Below, piece after piece: positions 44,302 to 57,358 of a DNA stretch of 64,000 nucleotides (the stretch's first letter is position 1; each line of letters opens with the position of its first letter). The DNA is taken from contig JAJTUP010000018.1 of assembly GCA_021399435.1 (NCBI GenBank), positions 310,001-374,000 on the forward strand, given 5' to 3'. Origin of the DNA: Diaporthe sp. PMI_573 (taxonomy: Eukaryota > Ascomycota > Sordariomycetes > Diaporthales > Diaporthaceae). The translations under genes were made by a program, and so were the position numbers. The notes under the pieces were generated by a model that worked only from the letters and a program-made list of their open reading frames with translations, was not told where the DNA came from and did not search any database.

Positions 44302-47300
44302 TCAGGCGGCTTTCAGAGAAACTCTTGGGTTGAGAAACATCTGATTGAATTTCGAATCTGGCTGGGACGCCAAATTACCAGGCTTGTCAAATTCCACTAT
44401 CCTGCCTTGATCAATGACCAAGACTTCATCGCAATCGAGGAGATTCTCAGCGCTGTGCGACACTGAGATTACAGTGTGGTGGCAGAACTTGTCCCGTATG
44501 ATCTTGCGGATCAATTCATCTGTCCCAGTGTCCAGGCTGTGCTCATGTGTAAGTCAGCAGATCCTCTGAGAACCAGAAAACGTGGGAATCAGGTCCTTTG
44601 GGTGTTAACAAGCATCCACTTACTTGTTGGCAACTTCGTCCATGACAATGATCTTCCCGCGTTGAGCTATAGCCCGCGCCAGCGAGAGAAGCTGTAGCTG
44701 TCCCGCCGAGAAGGCCATCTTAGTCGCGTCAGCTTCCAACTTCTCCTTCGCATCTCTGAAACCCTCCTCGCCATTTTCCAGAGTGTCCCACAGACAGACG
44801 TCTTTCAGTATCGTGACAAGATCGTCGTCAGGAAGTGTGCTTAGGGGATCAATGTTGTCGCGTGTGGTTCCCGGGATGACGAAGGGTTCCTGCGGGACAT
44901 TCAAAACTTTTGACCGCAGCAGGTGCCGAGGAATAGTGGCGATATCGACTCCGTCGATCCAAATAGACCCGTGTTGGATGTCTAGTATTCTGCTGAGGGC
45001 TGCAAGTAATGAGCTTTTCCCACTATTGTCTCCCATGTTAGCCGCACTGGGTGTTCCTCCGAGTCAAGAGAAAGCGTGTCGTCCTTACCCGCCAGTCCGT
45101 CCACAGATTCCGATTTTTTGGCCATCTCGAATTGTGAAAGTCATGTCGTGAAGCACAGGGTGCGAGCTGATGCAATACAAAAAAAATACAATGATCAGCA
45201 TTGAACACATATGTCTTCTCGGACTCAGTCCACGGGAAAGTACTTACCCGTAAGCGGCAGTCACATTTCTAAACTCCACTTGTCCCTCTCTAGGCCACTC
45301 ATCGGGAGGGTTGTAGTCTTCTCCAGGCCTCTACTCGGAAGGGGTGGTCAGGGAAAAGGACTGGATCCGGTGAATCGCCTGTATGGCCGTTTCCAGACTG
45401 GTCCAATTTCGGACCAGGTCGTCGAGATTGACCGCGAAGCTGACGATGCTGAGCAACGATACGCCTAGGAACTGTGCTGTGGGACTGTTTCGAACGCCGA
45501 CGGTAACGCCGACCAGCACAACGGCAACGGCCGCCACACACATCTCAATAACGAGACCAAGCCAGATCTGTATGCAGTCTTATAGCCCTTTGTCAGCCTG
45601 GTCCATGCTTGGAGACACATGTTATGCGTACACAATAGGTAGAGCGGGCGTTGAGATAGGTCGAGCATCTCCAAGAACCTTTGCTCAAAAGCCGGAGCCG
45701 AACCATGTGCCCTGATGGTGGTCAAGCCGCGCATGGTGTCGAGAAAGTGCGAGATCAGTGGTGCTTTTGCCTCAATGTCTAAAACGCGGAGCTGGCGGGA
45801 TGTTTTCAGGTAGAATCTCTGGACCAGGTAAAACATGCCGAGGAAAACAGGCACTCCGGCAGCGATATACGGGGCTGAGATGCAGAGAAAGATGGCCTGG
45901 ACAATGCAGCTTAGGCAAGCAAAGATTGTCATGAAGCCAGCAATAGGCACGTCCGTGTCAACAATCATCAGATCTTGGCTAAAACTTAACGCCAAAGCAA
46001 GATGTTGTTAGCGAAGAAGTTAGGCGTCAATGATAGCGGCAGCAAGCTCACCGGTTGACTATCTCCCCGACATCTTTACAGTACCAACCACAAACGAAAC
46101 GGGCGCTCTGGGAAGGAAACTTTTAGCATTGACCACTGATATCATATCATATCATATCACAGCAATTGGCAGAATGGTTACCTGTCTACCGCATCCAGAA
46201 GCGTAACATGCAATGAAAGCGCAGTCTTGGGTACGATTCGAAGCAACAACAGCCTGTATTTGCGTTGTCAGCAACCTGCAAAAGGAATCTCTGGAAAATA
46301 TTTGCTGCTGAAACTGAAATGGAGAGGTGCTCAACCAACATTCCTCCCAAAACCAAGCTGAGCAATGCGAATGCCCCAAACATTGCATAGACTCCGATGT
46401 AGGTCGCGGCGCCGAACCCTTCCATGCCAGACTCATTGGTCTCGGTCCAAAGCGCAATCCAAATTTCTGCAAAAATGGTTAGATACGGTTCAATATGCAT
46501 TTCCATCATGCTAGAGTAAACAACAGGCCATCAGTCAGACGTACGAGGCATATAAAAACCTAATACCTGCCCTACACAGCAGGCTAGAAAAAGCAGCAAA
46601 TTCGTGAGGCCAATCTGCGAGATGTAGTATCCATAAACCTTTTTGTCAGTCCCCTTACGATCTCCTCTTGCACATGAAAGTTGTTCCTCCTGCAGACGCA
46701 GGGATGTAAGCCCTTCTTCGTCGGCAGAGTCCAGTCGTTCGTGTTCGTCATCAGCACTCGGCTCCTGTGAAGGACCAGGCTCAGTCTCTCTTGCATCAGG
46801 GTTGCCAGGGGTGGAAGCACGCGGAGGGCCTGCATGGTCAGTCACAACTGAGAGTTGGTCCAGGTTGATGATATTGTCTGCTAGCGACAAGGCAGAATCT
46901 ATTGAACTTGTCAGAAGAGAGCAAACACAAATTCAAGAAATGTCCTACTGTTGACTGTGGCCATTACCACGGTCCGATTTGATGAACGCAGTAGTCCATC
47001 AGGCGCAAACAAATTCATCAGAATTTTATGCGTGGTTTGGGGATCCAAGCCGCTGAGAACATCGTCCAGAATCAAAACGTCGAGCCTCGAATATACAGCT
47101 CTCGCGAGCGCCTGTTAGTGGATTCAAGTGAGCACTTCTCCGCGGGTAATATTCAGTTCCCGATAAAGTTCGGGTACCATACCAGTCTCTTGCGCTGTCC
47201 CCCGCTCAAGCGAACGCCCTCGCTCCCAATGACAGACAGGTCGTCGTCACTCATGTTCTGAACATCCTGGTCCAACTCACAGGCGTTCAACACAGTGTTG

Positions 47301-50003
47301 TACCAACTACTTTCGTAGCTGTTTGTTCCTAGGATATTCTGCCGGATGCTTTGGTTCAAAAGCCACGGCGTCTGGCTGCAATACGCAGCACGTGTGAATG
47401 ACGTGGCTAAGGTGCCTGAGGAGATCTTGGCCTCACCAAGAAATGAGCGAAGCAGTGTTGATTTCCCAGACCCCATGCCGCCGGTTACCGCCGTGAATCG
47501 AGACCGCTTAATCGTGCAATAGAGGCCTCTGATAACATTGTCATGCTCGGGCCAGCCGAGCGTCAGGTTGTGTGCGACTATGCATGCATTTGTTTCGCCG
47601 GTAATCCGTCGTCTCGGCCCCATCGTCTCGAGTTCGTAAACGTCCGTGGCTGGTCCCGGCTCATTCCCTTTGCTGTATTGACCCTCATTCAAGCCCATGT
47701 GGCAATGTTTGGTGGACTCTGTTCGCTCTTCTTCTGCCGGCTCAAGCAATGGACCCTTCAGAGCAGTCCAAGGGTTCCTTTTGTCTATGGGTGGGGGTGG
47801 ACAGTTGGTGTCCGGTGATGAAAGGATCGGCTTAAGTGCAACGCGGCTGTCATGCCAGCCAACGGGAAAGCTTTGCCTGAATCGTTCTATGCAACTAACC
47901 GCGGACGCGAGTCCCAGAGCGGCCTGTATAAAAGTGGTAGTAGCTTGGCCGAGGAGCGTAAAGATGGACAGGGAAGAGAAGGCAATGGTGGAGTCAAATA
48001 TGGCAGAGCCTCGGATGCTGGGAGTCAATGCATATACTCCGAGTCCAAGAATTGGTGCCGCGATGTTTGAAGCATAGGCTGGCAAATCAAGTCAATTTCG
48101 GTCAGTTCGGAAGTTCCTTGAGGTCTAAAAGCGCGGTAATTGGCGATGTTGGATAAATGGGTGCCTCACATAAAGTGACCATGGCCACAAGACATTTTCG
48201 GAACTACTTTGAAATTTCGACCTCCCGATTCCGCAACTTTGAGACCTGTGCGCTCAGAATGCCGGCATAACCAGCGAGCCTGACCGATCTGAACCGGCCC
48301 AGCAGTGTAGTGGTGACATCAACTCTTCTCTGGCTGGCACTCATCCATCGTGCTTGACGACCGCCACCAAGCCCTGCCACGAAAGCACCCGCAAATATGC
48401 AAGCTATGCTGTGGTCAGCGACCGGGCCAGTAACAGGGTGCCACAATGAACGAGGCTTATCAGAAAGAAACAAGCAGTGTGGGCAACTGTCAAGAACTCA
48501 CCCAAAGACGTCATTATCGATCCTAGGACGGCCAGACCTAGTTGCCTTTGGAGCAACCAAATGGCTACGGCGAATTCGAGAAGCCCAGCCCATGTTTGGT
48601 GGATAGTTTGCAAGCCAAAGGGAATCTTCTCCATATCCATGCTGATTAATGCGACAGGGGACGACTTTGAAGATTTCATCGTGTCCATGTTCAGTACATC
48701 ACGGTATAGCATTGATATCAGGCCACCACGGATCATGACTACCAGTCTTTCGGTCTGGTACATATATCCTGCCTGGCATATCTAAAAGATGAACGACGAA
48801 GCCATCAGTATGGCGCGAAGAAGCTACAAGAAAATACTCGGAGGAGTAATGCACATACTGCAATGCCGGTATAGACGGCCGCATAGGCTATAATCAGCCA
48901 CATGCCCTCGGCGGAAGTGCCCGAGGAACTCTTTTGGACGTACTCGAGTAACGCCCGAACAAGAAAGGGCTGTGAGAAGGTGAAGGCAGACAGGCAAAGG
49001 CGAATCAGGGCACCACCAAGCACTGTGCGCTTATGCTGCCGCATGAGAGACAAGAACAGAGAGTGCTGGTTCTCTTGCCGTGCTAGAGACAAGTAGTGAA
49101 CAAGTCAGTCGCGTCAGGGCCCTAGATGTACTCTCACTAGGAAGTAAAAGTAGCAGGTTTGGAAAGCCAACGCACCTCGTGCCCACCGACGGGAGGTTTC
49201 TCTGAGTAGGAGCCGGGGGCTCATAGTAGTCCCGAGACGGAGCAGACTCTGCAAGGACAAGTCCTGCTTGTAGCCCAGTCTCAAGAGCGGATTAAGCCAC
49301 CAGAGAAGAAACAGACTGAAGACACCATTCGTCGATTCGGGTGGTGCACCCTTGTACTGGGGTTTCAACGCATGGGTCTTTGTAGACGACTCGAGGATCA
49401 GGACCAGCCCGCGCATAGCGAGCGTGGCGGTGAAGAGTCCGGCAGCTGGCGTGGCATCGGTGATCTTCCACAGCGTCCTGGCCCGGATGATATCAAATAG
49501 GCAAGAGAGGAAGAAGTAGGAGGTCAAGATGTGTGACGGTCGAGGGGAACGGGTGTGTTCTAGCTCCGATAGGCAGATGAAGACGACAGTCGACACCATG
49601 CAGACGATGGCTGTGGCGAATGAGGCACGTGTCCTAGGGACGGATTCGGCCGCGATGACACATACAAAGACCAGTTGGAGGACAGCCACGATAGCCAAGG
49701 TAGCCTGAAAGACAAGAAGCGAAAATTAGTGAGCGCGTTCACGATAAATTGGAGACCAGTTCCATGGCAACGTATATGTAGCTACCGATCACTTACCAAC
49801 TTTAGGCTATAGCCGACGGTGTGATTCGTCGTGGTCGGCTGGCGGACAAGAAAGACGATGCGTGCGAGGGCAAGTAATAATGTGCAGGCAGCAGGAGTGA
49901 TGCCCATGACAACCTCCTGGAACAGCAGAGTGAAGGTCAAACTGCCGCAGCGCAGCCCCGGGGCAAACGGGCCCCAGTCGTCCATGTTCTGGATCGAACA
50001 CAT
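44302..50003 (-). pseudogene. ABCC-type multidrug transporter with two in-frame TAG codons
   Basis: A full ABCC architecture is present: TMD0 (MCSIQNMDDWGPFAPG start at 50003), TMD1, NBD1 (GSGKSTLLRSFL Walker A; RLSGGQRKRLALARAV signature; VLILDDVLSGLD Walker B), TMD2, and NBD2 (GRTGGGKSSLLAAL, FSAGQLQLLSLARAI, IIVMDEVANNLD). At least 14 short introns were resolved, for example exons 49797-50003, 49176-49704, 48859-49082, 48502-48781, 48170-48403, 47183-48078 and 46949-47111. Two stops interrupt otherwise intact frames: TAG at 48204-48206 (EISK*FRKCL) and TAG at 45331-45333 (TPSE*RPGED). Both sites would read well as CAG (Gln), so C-to-T change fits. A third doubtful place is exon 11 near 46065-46115. 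The product would stop near residue 479 of roughly 1,430. Normal role: ATP-driven efflux of conjugates or drugs. Confidence 0.75.
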
Positions 50004-50274
50004 TGTGCAGCTGAAATGGCTGCTCAACAAAAATGCCCTCCTGTAAATAGCTCGTGTCCGTACAGGCTGGCTTGAATCATCGAGTGACGACTTCAGGAGA
50101 GCAAAGGCTCTCGCGGATGCCGGCAGGAAGATGTTGGTTGTCAAGCCAAGGCGCTGTGCCGTGCAGGTACCTAAGTACTTAGCCAGATGACAGGTGCCAA
50201 GAGCCAGGTGTTGAAGAAGGGCGGCTGCTGGCACATGCATACATTATCACAGTACCACAGACACATGTTCACAA

Positions 50275-50455
50275 AATGCGAAAATCTCACTACACATCCC
50301 CTACGGCTTGCTCACCTTTTGGCTGGTTATCCCACAGGGGGTTGTTCCATAGAAGGAAGTGTTTCTGATAGGAAGTCTTTCCCAAGGATGCTATTCCATA
50401 GGTTATTGATCGCTGTGCCATAGGAGCTTCTTCCATCGGAGGCTGTCTTCTATAC
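50275..50455 (+). repeat. Dispersed repeat, copy A (leader plus ~15-bp-period array)
   Basis: The leader contains CTTGCTCACC...CTGGTTATCCCA. It is followed by degenerate units of about 15 bases approximating TNTTCCATAGGAGGN (for example TTGTTCCATAGAAGG, TGTGCCATAGGAGC, TTCTTCCATCGGAGG). Confidence 0.65.
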
Positions 50456-51719
50456 CATTGCCCATGGGTGATACAAGCTACCAAAGAAACAAGTATTTAT
50501 GTTCAGGCGAGGCGTACAAAGTCAAGGCTACGGCTGCGTCGTTTGATTTATTGTCTTTTGAATTGCCTATTTTATCCTCGGACCGCGGATATCTGATTGT
50601 GACTTGGGTGGCGATACTCTCAACCTATCCATCATCACCGTATTATAGAACCATGTTTCTCCAACAGTGGATTCTCCCCAGTTCCACAAGTCTACCTGCA
50701 GAATCCCACTGATCCAAACACAACATCGGTACACGAATTTCTGGTCACCTGGGCGCAGCACGACGAGAATATCGCTGTCATAACAGGGCGCTATCACGTC
50801 TCCAAGCTCTGCATTAAGAGGTGCAAGGCTAATGAGACCGGAAGATGCTGCGGATTGTGGTGGTGGTGGTGGTGGTCGTCGTCGTCGTGGCAGTGCTGGT
50901 GTTGTATGCCAGTGTCTCGGCGACTCTATCGTCAACTGGTGATCGACAATCACACGATCGGTGCTATATAATGTACATATCAGTCATCGATAGGGAAGGC
51001 TTTTGCTGGCCTCCACACAAGCGAGACACAGCCTCAGACACATTGTATAGGCAGTAGGACTGGTGTCGTTGATTGGACTTACGCCAACGCACGAGCAATG
51101 GGGCCCCCCAGATGCCCAACCCCGTGACGATCGCCCACACCACTGCGAAAATTGTCGATGCCTCTGGTGACAACATGATATGGGGGGTTACGATATCAAG
51201 AATATTGCATTAAATGCTTTTAACCATGCTACATGAATGAGGTAGCAAAAGGACGCGCACACAGTGTGTTGGCTGACAGAGTTTAGAGAAGAGAAGACCA
51301 GCGATAAAAAAAGGCGAAGGACAAGACAGGACGAGAAATAAGAGCGTCCACAGGTCATGAAGCTGATGCTACAAGAGGGAAGCTTTGTTGACACAGACTC
51401 TTGATGGGTGGCGACTGCCCGCAATCTGAACTGCAGTGAGCACATGTGCACTCCAAGTGGCAGCTAATAGTGACGGAAGGTGTTGCTAAAATGCAGCTGC
51501 GTCCTACGCCCCGAGTAATACTGGCACAAGGAATCTACGGCAGGAGACCTGGCGTCTAGTCTTGCACAACACTGTGAGAAGAGCAGCGTGCAATTGAACA
51601 CGGCTGGTTAAATTCCACGAGCTTCCAAGGTTTGCTCAACTGTCCGCTAGGCGGCCAAAGCATCTATATTAGACCACCTCAACAGTTCTCACTGCCTAAA
51701 TTCCTATAGTATTAACTTG

Positions 51720-51875
51720 CTATGGAACAAGCTCCTACTGGGACAATCTCCTATATGAAATACATTCCATGGGAATACCTCCTACAGGAAAGCCTCCTGT
51801 GGAATGTGCTCATATGAAAAGACTTTTATGGAATAACCAATAACCATCTGTGCAGTCAGAGCCTTGTTGAGCTAC
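51720..51875 (-). repeat. Dispersed repeat, copy B (inverted)
   Basis: Reverse complement reads CAAGGCTCTGACTGC...GGTTATTCCATA, then units such as CAGGAGGCTTTCCTG and TAGGAGGTATTCCCA. Same leader and period as copies A and C, in the opposite orientation. Confidence 0.6.
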
Positions 51876-52415
51876 AGAGAACTCTGTAATGATGTGATGT
51901 CTTACAAAGACCTCTGTTCCTCGTTATTGCATCCAACCAAATCACCAATACCTTCAAAGTCACCGCAATCCGCCAAACCACAACGGCGGCAGGCGGCGCC
52001 CGCAGCTCAATGGTACACAAAGCCGTGTTCGGAGTGGTCCCCTCGCAACGCTCCAACGGCCAGCCTTGATGAAGTCCCACAATGGCGATGGCGCTACCCC
52101 CTGAGAATTAAAATTACAATCTCGAAGATTCATGGACCATAAGATTCTACTCCAATATGCTGTCGCGGTCGGTTCTCATTTGAACTTTGCATTATGTAAA
52201 GGTTTCGCGCCTTATTGTGAGGTTGATCGTGAATAAAAGAAAACGAACTGTCACCATGAAAAGTGCAATTTGCTTCATCCATGTCAAAGGTATTTTGTGG
52301 ATTTCGGACAGATCTTGCTAATTTCATACCAATTTCAACGATGCAAATATTGTCACATGAGCCGAGACCAGACCATGCCTGAGATCCGTCCGAATTCCGC
52401 ACAGGTCTGACAAAT

Positions 52416-54722
52416 CTAAGCACTACTCGTCATCATATCTGCAGCCTATGGTAGATATTAGCAAGATCTTCTGTCTAATTTATCATGGCAAAGGGGTAAT
52501 ACCTTCTCAGCTATGGCGTAGACGGTAGCTTGCATATGTGCGGCTGGGAGTATTGGCATGACGCTGGCATCAACAACCCGGAGGTTCTCGACACCATATA
52601 CCTTCAGCTCCGAATCCACAACACCACCGATCTCCCGAGGCATCATTGCACAGGTGCCTGCTGGGTGCCATACCGTGGTGGTAACGCCCCTCACCGCTTC
52701 GAGAATGGCTTCGTCCGAGGTGACCTGGGTGCCTGGGAATGTTTCCGTCGCACCAGTCCGCTGCAGCGCCTCCGTCGCCATGATCTTCCGGCTGTACTTG
52801 ATAGACTCGACAAGGATCCGGCCGTCGGAGGGGTGACTGAGATATCGCGGGTCCACCAAGGGGTCGTCGAAGGGGTCCGTGGAGTTGAGCTGCACCGATC
52901 CCCGGCTGAGGGGGTGCAGCAGGATGCTGCTCAGACCGGTGCCGCCGCCTGTGTACATGAGCTCCTGGGCCGCGGTGCTGCATTCCTTGTGCATCTTGAG
53001 GGTGTGTTCCACCTGCGCTTCGTACCCTGCCGTTACGGACGGGTCGGTGCCTTCTGGCAAATAGCTCGTCGCGGTTTTGGGGTCCATTCCAGCCAGTATT
53101 GCTTCACCGTCCTTGGTAAAGTTGAGGACAGGCAAGAACGCTACCGAAGAGAGAGGTCCGGTTGTCCAACGGCCTAGCACACGTTATCAGCTTGTGATTG
53201 CAGACTCCAGTCTCGCATCTGCCCACCTCGTCTTTCTGCGTAGTAGAGTTCTCCCTGCTCCTTGTCAAATGTGGCATTATTGAGGTCAGAGACCTGTTCA
53301 AGATCTGGATTGACTGCAAGTTTGGCTCAGCTCCCATGTCCAAAGCTCCAAACGGTGTTGGGAACAAGAAAACCTACTCTGCAAGATAGTGGGTGCAACG
53401 TAATGGTCCTGGAGATTTTGTCCCACTCCGGGCAAGTCAACCACCGACTTGATCCCGAGTTTTCCCAATCGACTCGAGCTACCAATACCGGACAGCTGGA
53501 GTAACTGTGGGGAGTGCAAAGAACCGCTCGAGAGTACAGCTTCTTTGTGGACGCCCACAATCTGCTTCGGAGCGTCACGGGACGCAGCAAACTGGTAGTG
53601 CCCCATCATCAACTTTCATTCTTGAGAATAGATTGGGAAGTACACACCTCGACGCCAGTCACTCTCACGATTCCATCGACTTCTTCAGTGACCAATCTTG
53701 TCGCTTGATGCTCGGTGAGCACGTGAAGATTAGCCCGATCAACCGTAGGGTCGTAATGAGCCACGCGCGGATATGACCTCGATCGATTGACTGGATGAAT
53801 CGACTGTGTTGTCAGATAAGCGCCAAGGGTATCCCCGCACGACTGATCCAAAGGTCTCTGGACTCCCAAAGAATCCATCGCATCCATGAAGTCATCTAGA
53901 CAGCTTGGTCAATAGCGGCTCAGAGTTGGCTTGACACACGCGGCGATGAACTCACTATGCTGCGGGTACACGTAATTCGCGTAGCTAGACTGGATTGGTC
54001 CCTCAAAGCCGTGGCATTCGGGATCATAGGTGATCTTGAGCTCGTTCGCTTGCTCCTCCGGTGGAGGCGTGAAGGTTTCAGCCTATCTTCGTAAGCACAT
54101 GCTGTAGATCGAACCCAGGTCAGGACATGCGTCACCTTTTTGAAATACGGGAGCAAGCTGGCAGAATCCCATCCCTCCGAACCGATGTCCGCCCACGAGT
54201 CATAGTTGGCCGCTCGTCCGCGGTCGTAGACCATGCCATTGATACCACTTCCACCTCCGATCAGTTTTGCTTGGGTGAGAGGAATCCTACGGTTGCCAAG
54301 TTCAGTCTGCGGGGTTGTTTTAATGTGCCATGCATATTTGAAAGTGTCAGGAATCCCACTGGTTGTTCCAACGTAGAAGCGGGGAATCCTAATCTCTTTG
54401 TCGCCATCATCCCTATCACCAATTGAATCAGACAATGCAACAGCGGAGAGCTTTGGATTTTCCAGGCTTACAATGGGCCTGCCTCGATAAGTAGAACGGT
54501 CCCTATGATGAGGTCAGTCCGATGGCCCTTGAACATGGTGAAACATGACATACTAGAGGCGTCCTCGGACAACCTGCTGGCGAGGGTCATCCCACCGGTG
54601 CCGCCACCAACGACGACATAATCGTAGGTATCGAGCACGTCGGTGTTGGAAACGTGTAAGGGCAGGGCCGAAACGGCCCTGTGAGCCAGCGCGAAAAGAC
54701 CTGTAACAACAGAACGCTTCAT
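52416..54722 (-). CDS. GMC oxidoreductase, copy 2, secreted
   Basis: Nine exons (54554-54722, 54472-54502, 54136-54412, 53956-54082, 53648-53895, 53378-53591, 53227-53313, 52503-53173, 52416-52445) give 617 aa, checked in frame throughout. A signal peptide ([21 protein letters not shown]) precedes [19 protein letters not shown] (FAD). Then come [16 protein letters not shown] (signature 1), [16 protein letters not shown] (signature 2), [14 protein letters not shown], and [10 protein letters not shown] with [21 protein letters not shown] at the end. This is the secreted aryl-alcohol/glucose oxidase branch: it oxidises alcohols or sugars and passes electrons to O2 or quinones. The last 30-nt exon supplies AADMMTSSA; without it the end is false. 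It differs from copy 1, so the two are not a recent duplication. Confidence 0.9.
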
Positions 54723-55719
54723 TTTCTCCGAAAACGAGCAAGGGCAAAGTGGCAGAAAAGGCTACTTGGACAGTAGAAAAAATAGCATGCCAGTGGTGTC
54801 GAGGAGAGCGTGCTTTATATTTTTGCTCTCATAGACCATGTAGCCCCAAGCACATGTCATAGCCCGGTTGCTTCCCCTCATATATGTGCCCGAGTGTAGC
54901 ACAGCAAGGGGTCCAATATGTCGAGGTCAGGTTTTCGGAAAGAGGGTGAAGACAATGCTGCTTGATTTACTAACTGCAACATTCTTTGGTACCTTTTTTA
55001 TCCCCGGCACATTTAAGAAATGCTCGTAGCTACAAACAGAAATGTTTGGGAACTTGAAATCAAGCTTGGCAGAGCTCCGGTTAACGTAATTCTGCATCTG
55101 CAGTCGTACTCGCTCGCGTACTTCAGCAAGCATCGTATTACTCTACTCCACTCGTGGTCATTGAATGCTTGGATGCAGCAGAGCTTGTTTCCCTGATTGG
55201 TTGACAATGCACTCATGCATATATCGGTCAATACAGCCCGGGGCAATACCTCGCGACGATTGTTCCGAGTGACACCACAAGCGGTTCGGCTGGCCTGGAG
55301 AGTAGGAGTCTACCCCCTCATGTTGCAAGGTGCAGCTCCCGGCTCGTCGAGGCTGTGCTGACAGAGTCCAGGTACGTGCAGGAACGCCCACTACAGGTGC
55401 GGGCAGTGATCCTCCACCGGTATGCAGATGTTACCTGACCCACTCGCTGGAACAATTCCTAGATGGGCGACAATCGGCACTAATCAGTTTAGAAACAGCT
55501 GAACACGTCTAATCAACAGGCCTTCCTCTATTAAGTCGGGCCCAGCACATTAACCACGAGTTTACATAACATAGTACAATGAACAAGGTCAAAGAAACTG
55601 TTGATAGGAGTTATAATAGTATAAATCATGGTTGACATCTATCAATATCAAGGTTCCTTATACACGCACGTAGCAGCCGATGTCCTACTATTTTCCCAGG
55701 CGATATGAATGCTCAAGAA
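54723..55719. other. Intergenic region, GMC copy 2 promoter
   Basis: No supported gene. AT-rich toward 55560-55720. Confidence 0.5.
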
Positions 55720-56172
55720 CTATCGCACTTCTACACATGACTTTAATAACGGACATAGCACCGTGCGCTCTTCCACAAGTAATTGCCACTTTCGCTCCTC
55801 GCAGCGAGACATTGCCAGTGCCAGGGTAGTAATCTCCCGTCTTGAGGGATCCCGTATATCCGTACCCGTCGAAAAAGTGGCAGGGAAACTGGACGCACTA
55901 CTGTCATGCTCCCACATAGCTGCGACATTAACGCCTCTCGCGTCGTCAGAAGGATGGAGGCGGAGGCATTCGGGCTCGTCGCTATATGCACGATAGTCGC
56001 AGACTCGGGGGAATCTGTCCCACCATGCTGTCGCCGAGATCTGGAATTGGGAACAGCTGGTGTCGCGGTAGAAGTTGACCTGTGCCCCCTTACCGGGTTG
56101 CCACTGGGCCATGGAGGGCTGTGCCATGTGGGCGATGGCCACCACAAAAGAGAGGAAGTGAGGAGTGATCAT
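55720..56172 (-). CDS. Small secreted protein, probable frameshift
   Basis: The open frame gives 150 aa with a signal peptide (MITPHFLSFVVAIAHMAQPSMA). The mature start GKGAQVNFYRDTSCSQF looks like a small secreted cysteine-containing protein. Around 55884-55890 the plausible sequence jumps frame: after WEHDSSASSFP the +1 frame reads CHFFDGYGYTGSLKTGDYYPGTGNVSLRG (shown across two segments), far more protein-like than the Arg/Glu-rich continuation. One missing base would explain it. It could be a real lesion, a sequencing error, or a missed tiny intron. Function unknown; effector-like size. Confidence 0.6.
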   Translation of the reverse strand: MITPHFLSFVVAIAHMAQPSMAQWQPGKGAQVNFYRDTSCSQFQISATAWWDRFPRVCDYRAYSDEPECLRLHPSDDARGVNVAAMWEHDSSASSFPATFSTGTDIRDPSRREITTLALAMSRCEERKWQLLVEERTVLCPLLKSCVEVR

Positions 56173-57358
56173 GGTGTTGGGTATTTGTGAAAATGGGAAG
56201 CAAATTTAGTTTTTGTGTTCCTTCTTGATGTCTGTTAAAGCGAAGAGAGACGCGTGTAGGGATGGGCGGAGAGAGTCTATCTTTCGAGCGTAGCAGCACT
56301 GCTTATAGAGATACAGTTGGTACTTCCACAATACACCGTAATTTTAAGCTATAAGTGTTTCCAAATACGAGGCCGTAGCTTAATCCCTCGACATTCAGCT
56401 GACTATATCGAGGCTGGAGCCAAGGCCAGAGTAGGTTATACAATATGATGTAAGCTATTAGCTTACTGAATTTCCTGTTGCTCACCATGGTAGAGTCTAT
56501 GCCTGTCAGGACTCTTGGCAACAAAAAAGAGCAATGAAATGGGCTGCAAGAAGTAAAGCTGACGGGGCTAGTGCTATATTGTATGCAAGGTCCAATGACA
56601 TGTAATCGGGCCCACTCTATGGTAAGAAGGGTGGGTGAAGCCTGTCTGGGTCTCTAGGTCTCCAGCGGCTCGAGTGTTCACGGGCGAGGAACAGTAGTCA
56701 AGCCAGCGGTCTGAGGATTTGACCTCAGTCCTAATAAGACCTGAGTGGTGGAATAAAGTAGAATCTGAGATTGTTCGGCTCAGACAAGTGTCCTGATTCG
56801 ACCAATTACGCCGTTAAGCGCAGAGTTCCGCAACCGCGAGCCTCCCGATCATTGGGCCTGGACGGTACCGACTACTTGAAGGAGTCATGCACCCCGTTAC
56901 ACGGAGAGTGACACTCACCACCAACAAGCAGTAGATACATATAAGCAGCGACTTCCCCTCACTCGGCCAAATGGTTTTATCTGTAGTTCTCTTCACACAG
57001 TGACAAGCTCAAAACGAGCAAGAGTATCTAAAGATTGACCCGGAAATATGTAGCCAGAATATCATCCAACATGCATAAGATCCTTGGATCCATGAGTAAT
57101 CTCAAGATCCCCAAAATCCGACAAGGCAGTCTCAGTCAAAACCTCTGTGACTCTCATGTTGTTGGCTGATTCGATTGAAAACTACGAGCTCCGAGCGAGA
57201 AAGGCAAAGACATTGAATGCTCAAGAAATGTCCCAACTAGACAACTTGCAGATCTGCCTTAGCAGACCCGCCGATTACCAAGTGCCACATTCGACTAAAT
57301 CACCAAGTCACTTAAATAGAATTCCTCGAAAACTTGGCTAGGGCACAACACGCCTCTT
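56173..57358. other. Intergenic region
   Basis: 1.2 kb with no supported gene or repeat. Confidence 0.5.

Larger units (their letters stand above)
50004..52415. other. 2.4-kb gap with two repeat arrays
   Basis: Contains the ABC promoter, two copies of a dispersed repeat (50275-50455 and 51720-51875) and a GTG/GTC trinucleotide run near 50858-50890. A possible tiny gene at 50567-51176 (minus) has a strong GTAAGT donor but no satisfactory acceptor, so it is not called. Confidence 0.5.

Noticed and set aside
45001..45110. Degenerate Walker A (GDNSGKSS) in ABCC NBD2
   Set aside because: An intron splits the motif; correct splicing gives GRTGGGKSS, so NBD2 is not degenerate there.
46141..46160. 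ATATC microsatellite
   Set aside because: Lies within an ABCC intron; ordinary simple repeat.
50567..51176. Possible small minus-strand gene with a membrane segment and a strong GTAAGT donor
   Set aside because: No acceptor gives a sensible continuation; the candidate second exon is dominated by a trinucleotide repeat.
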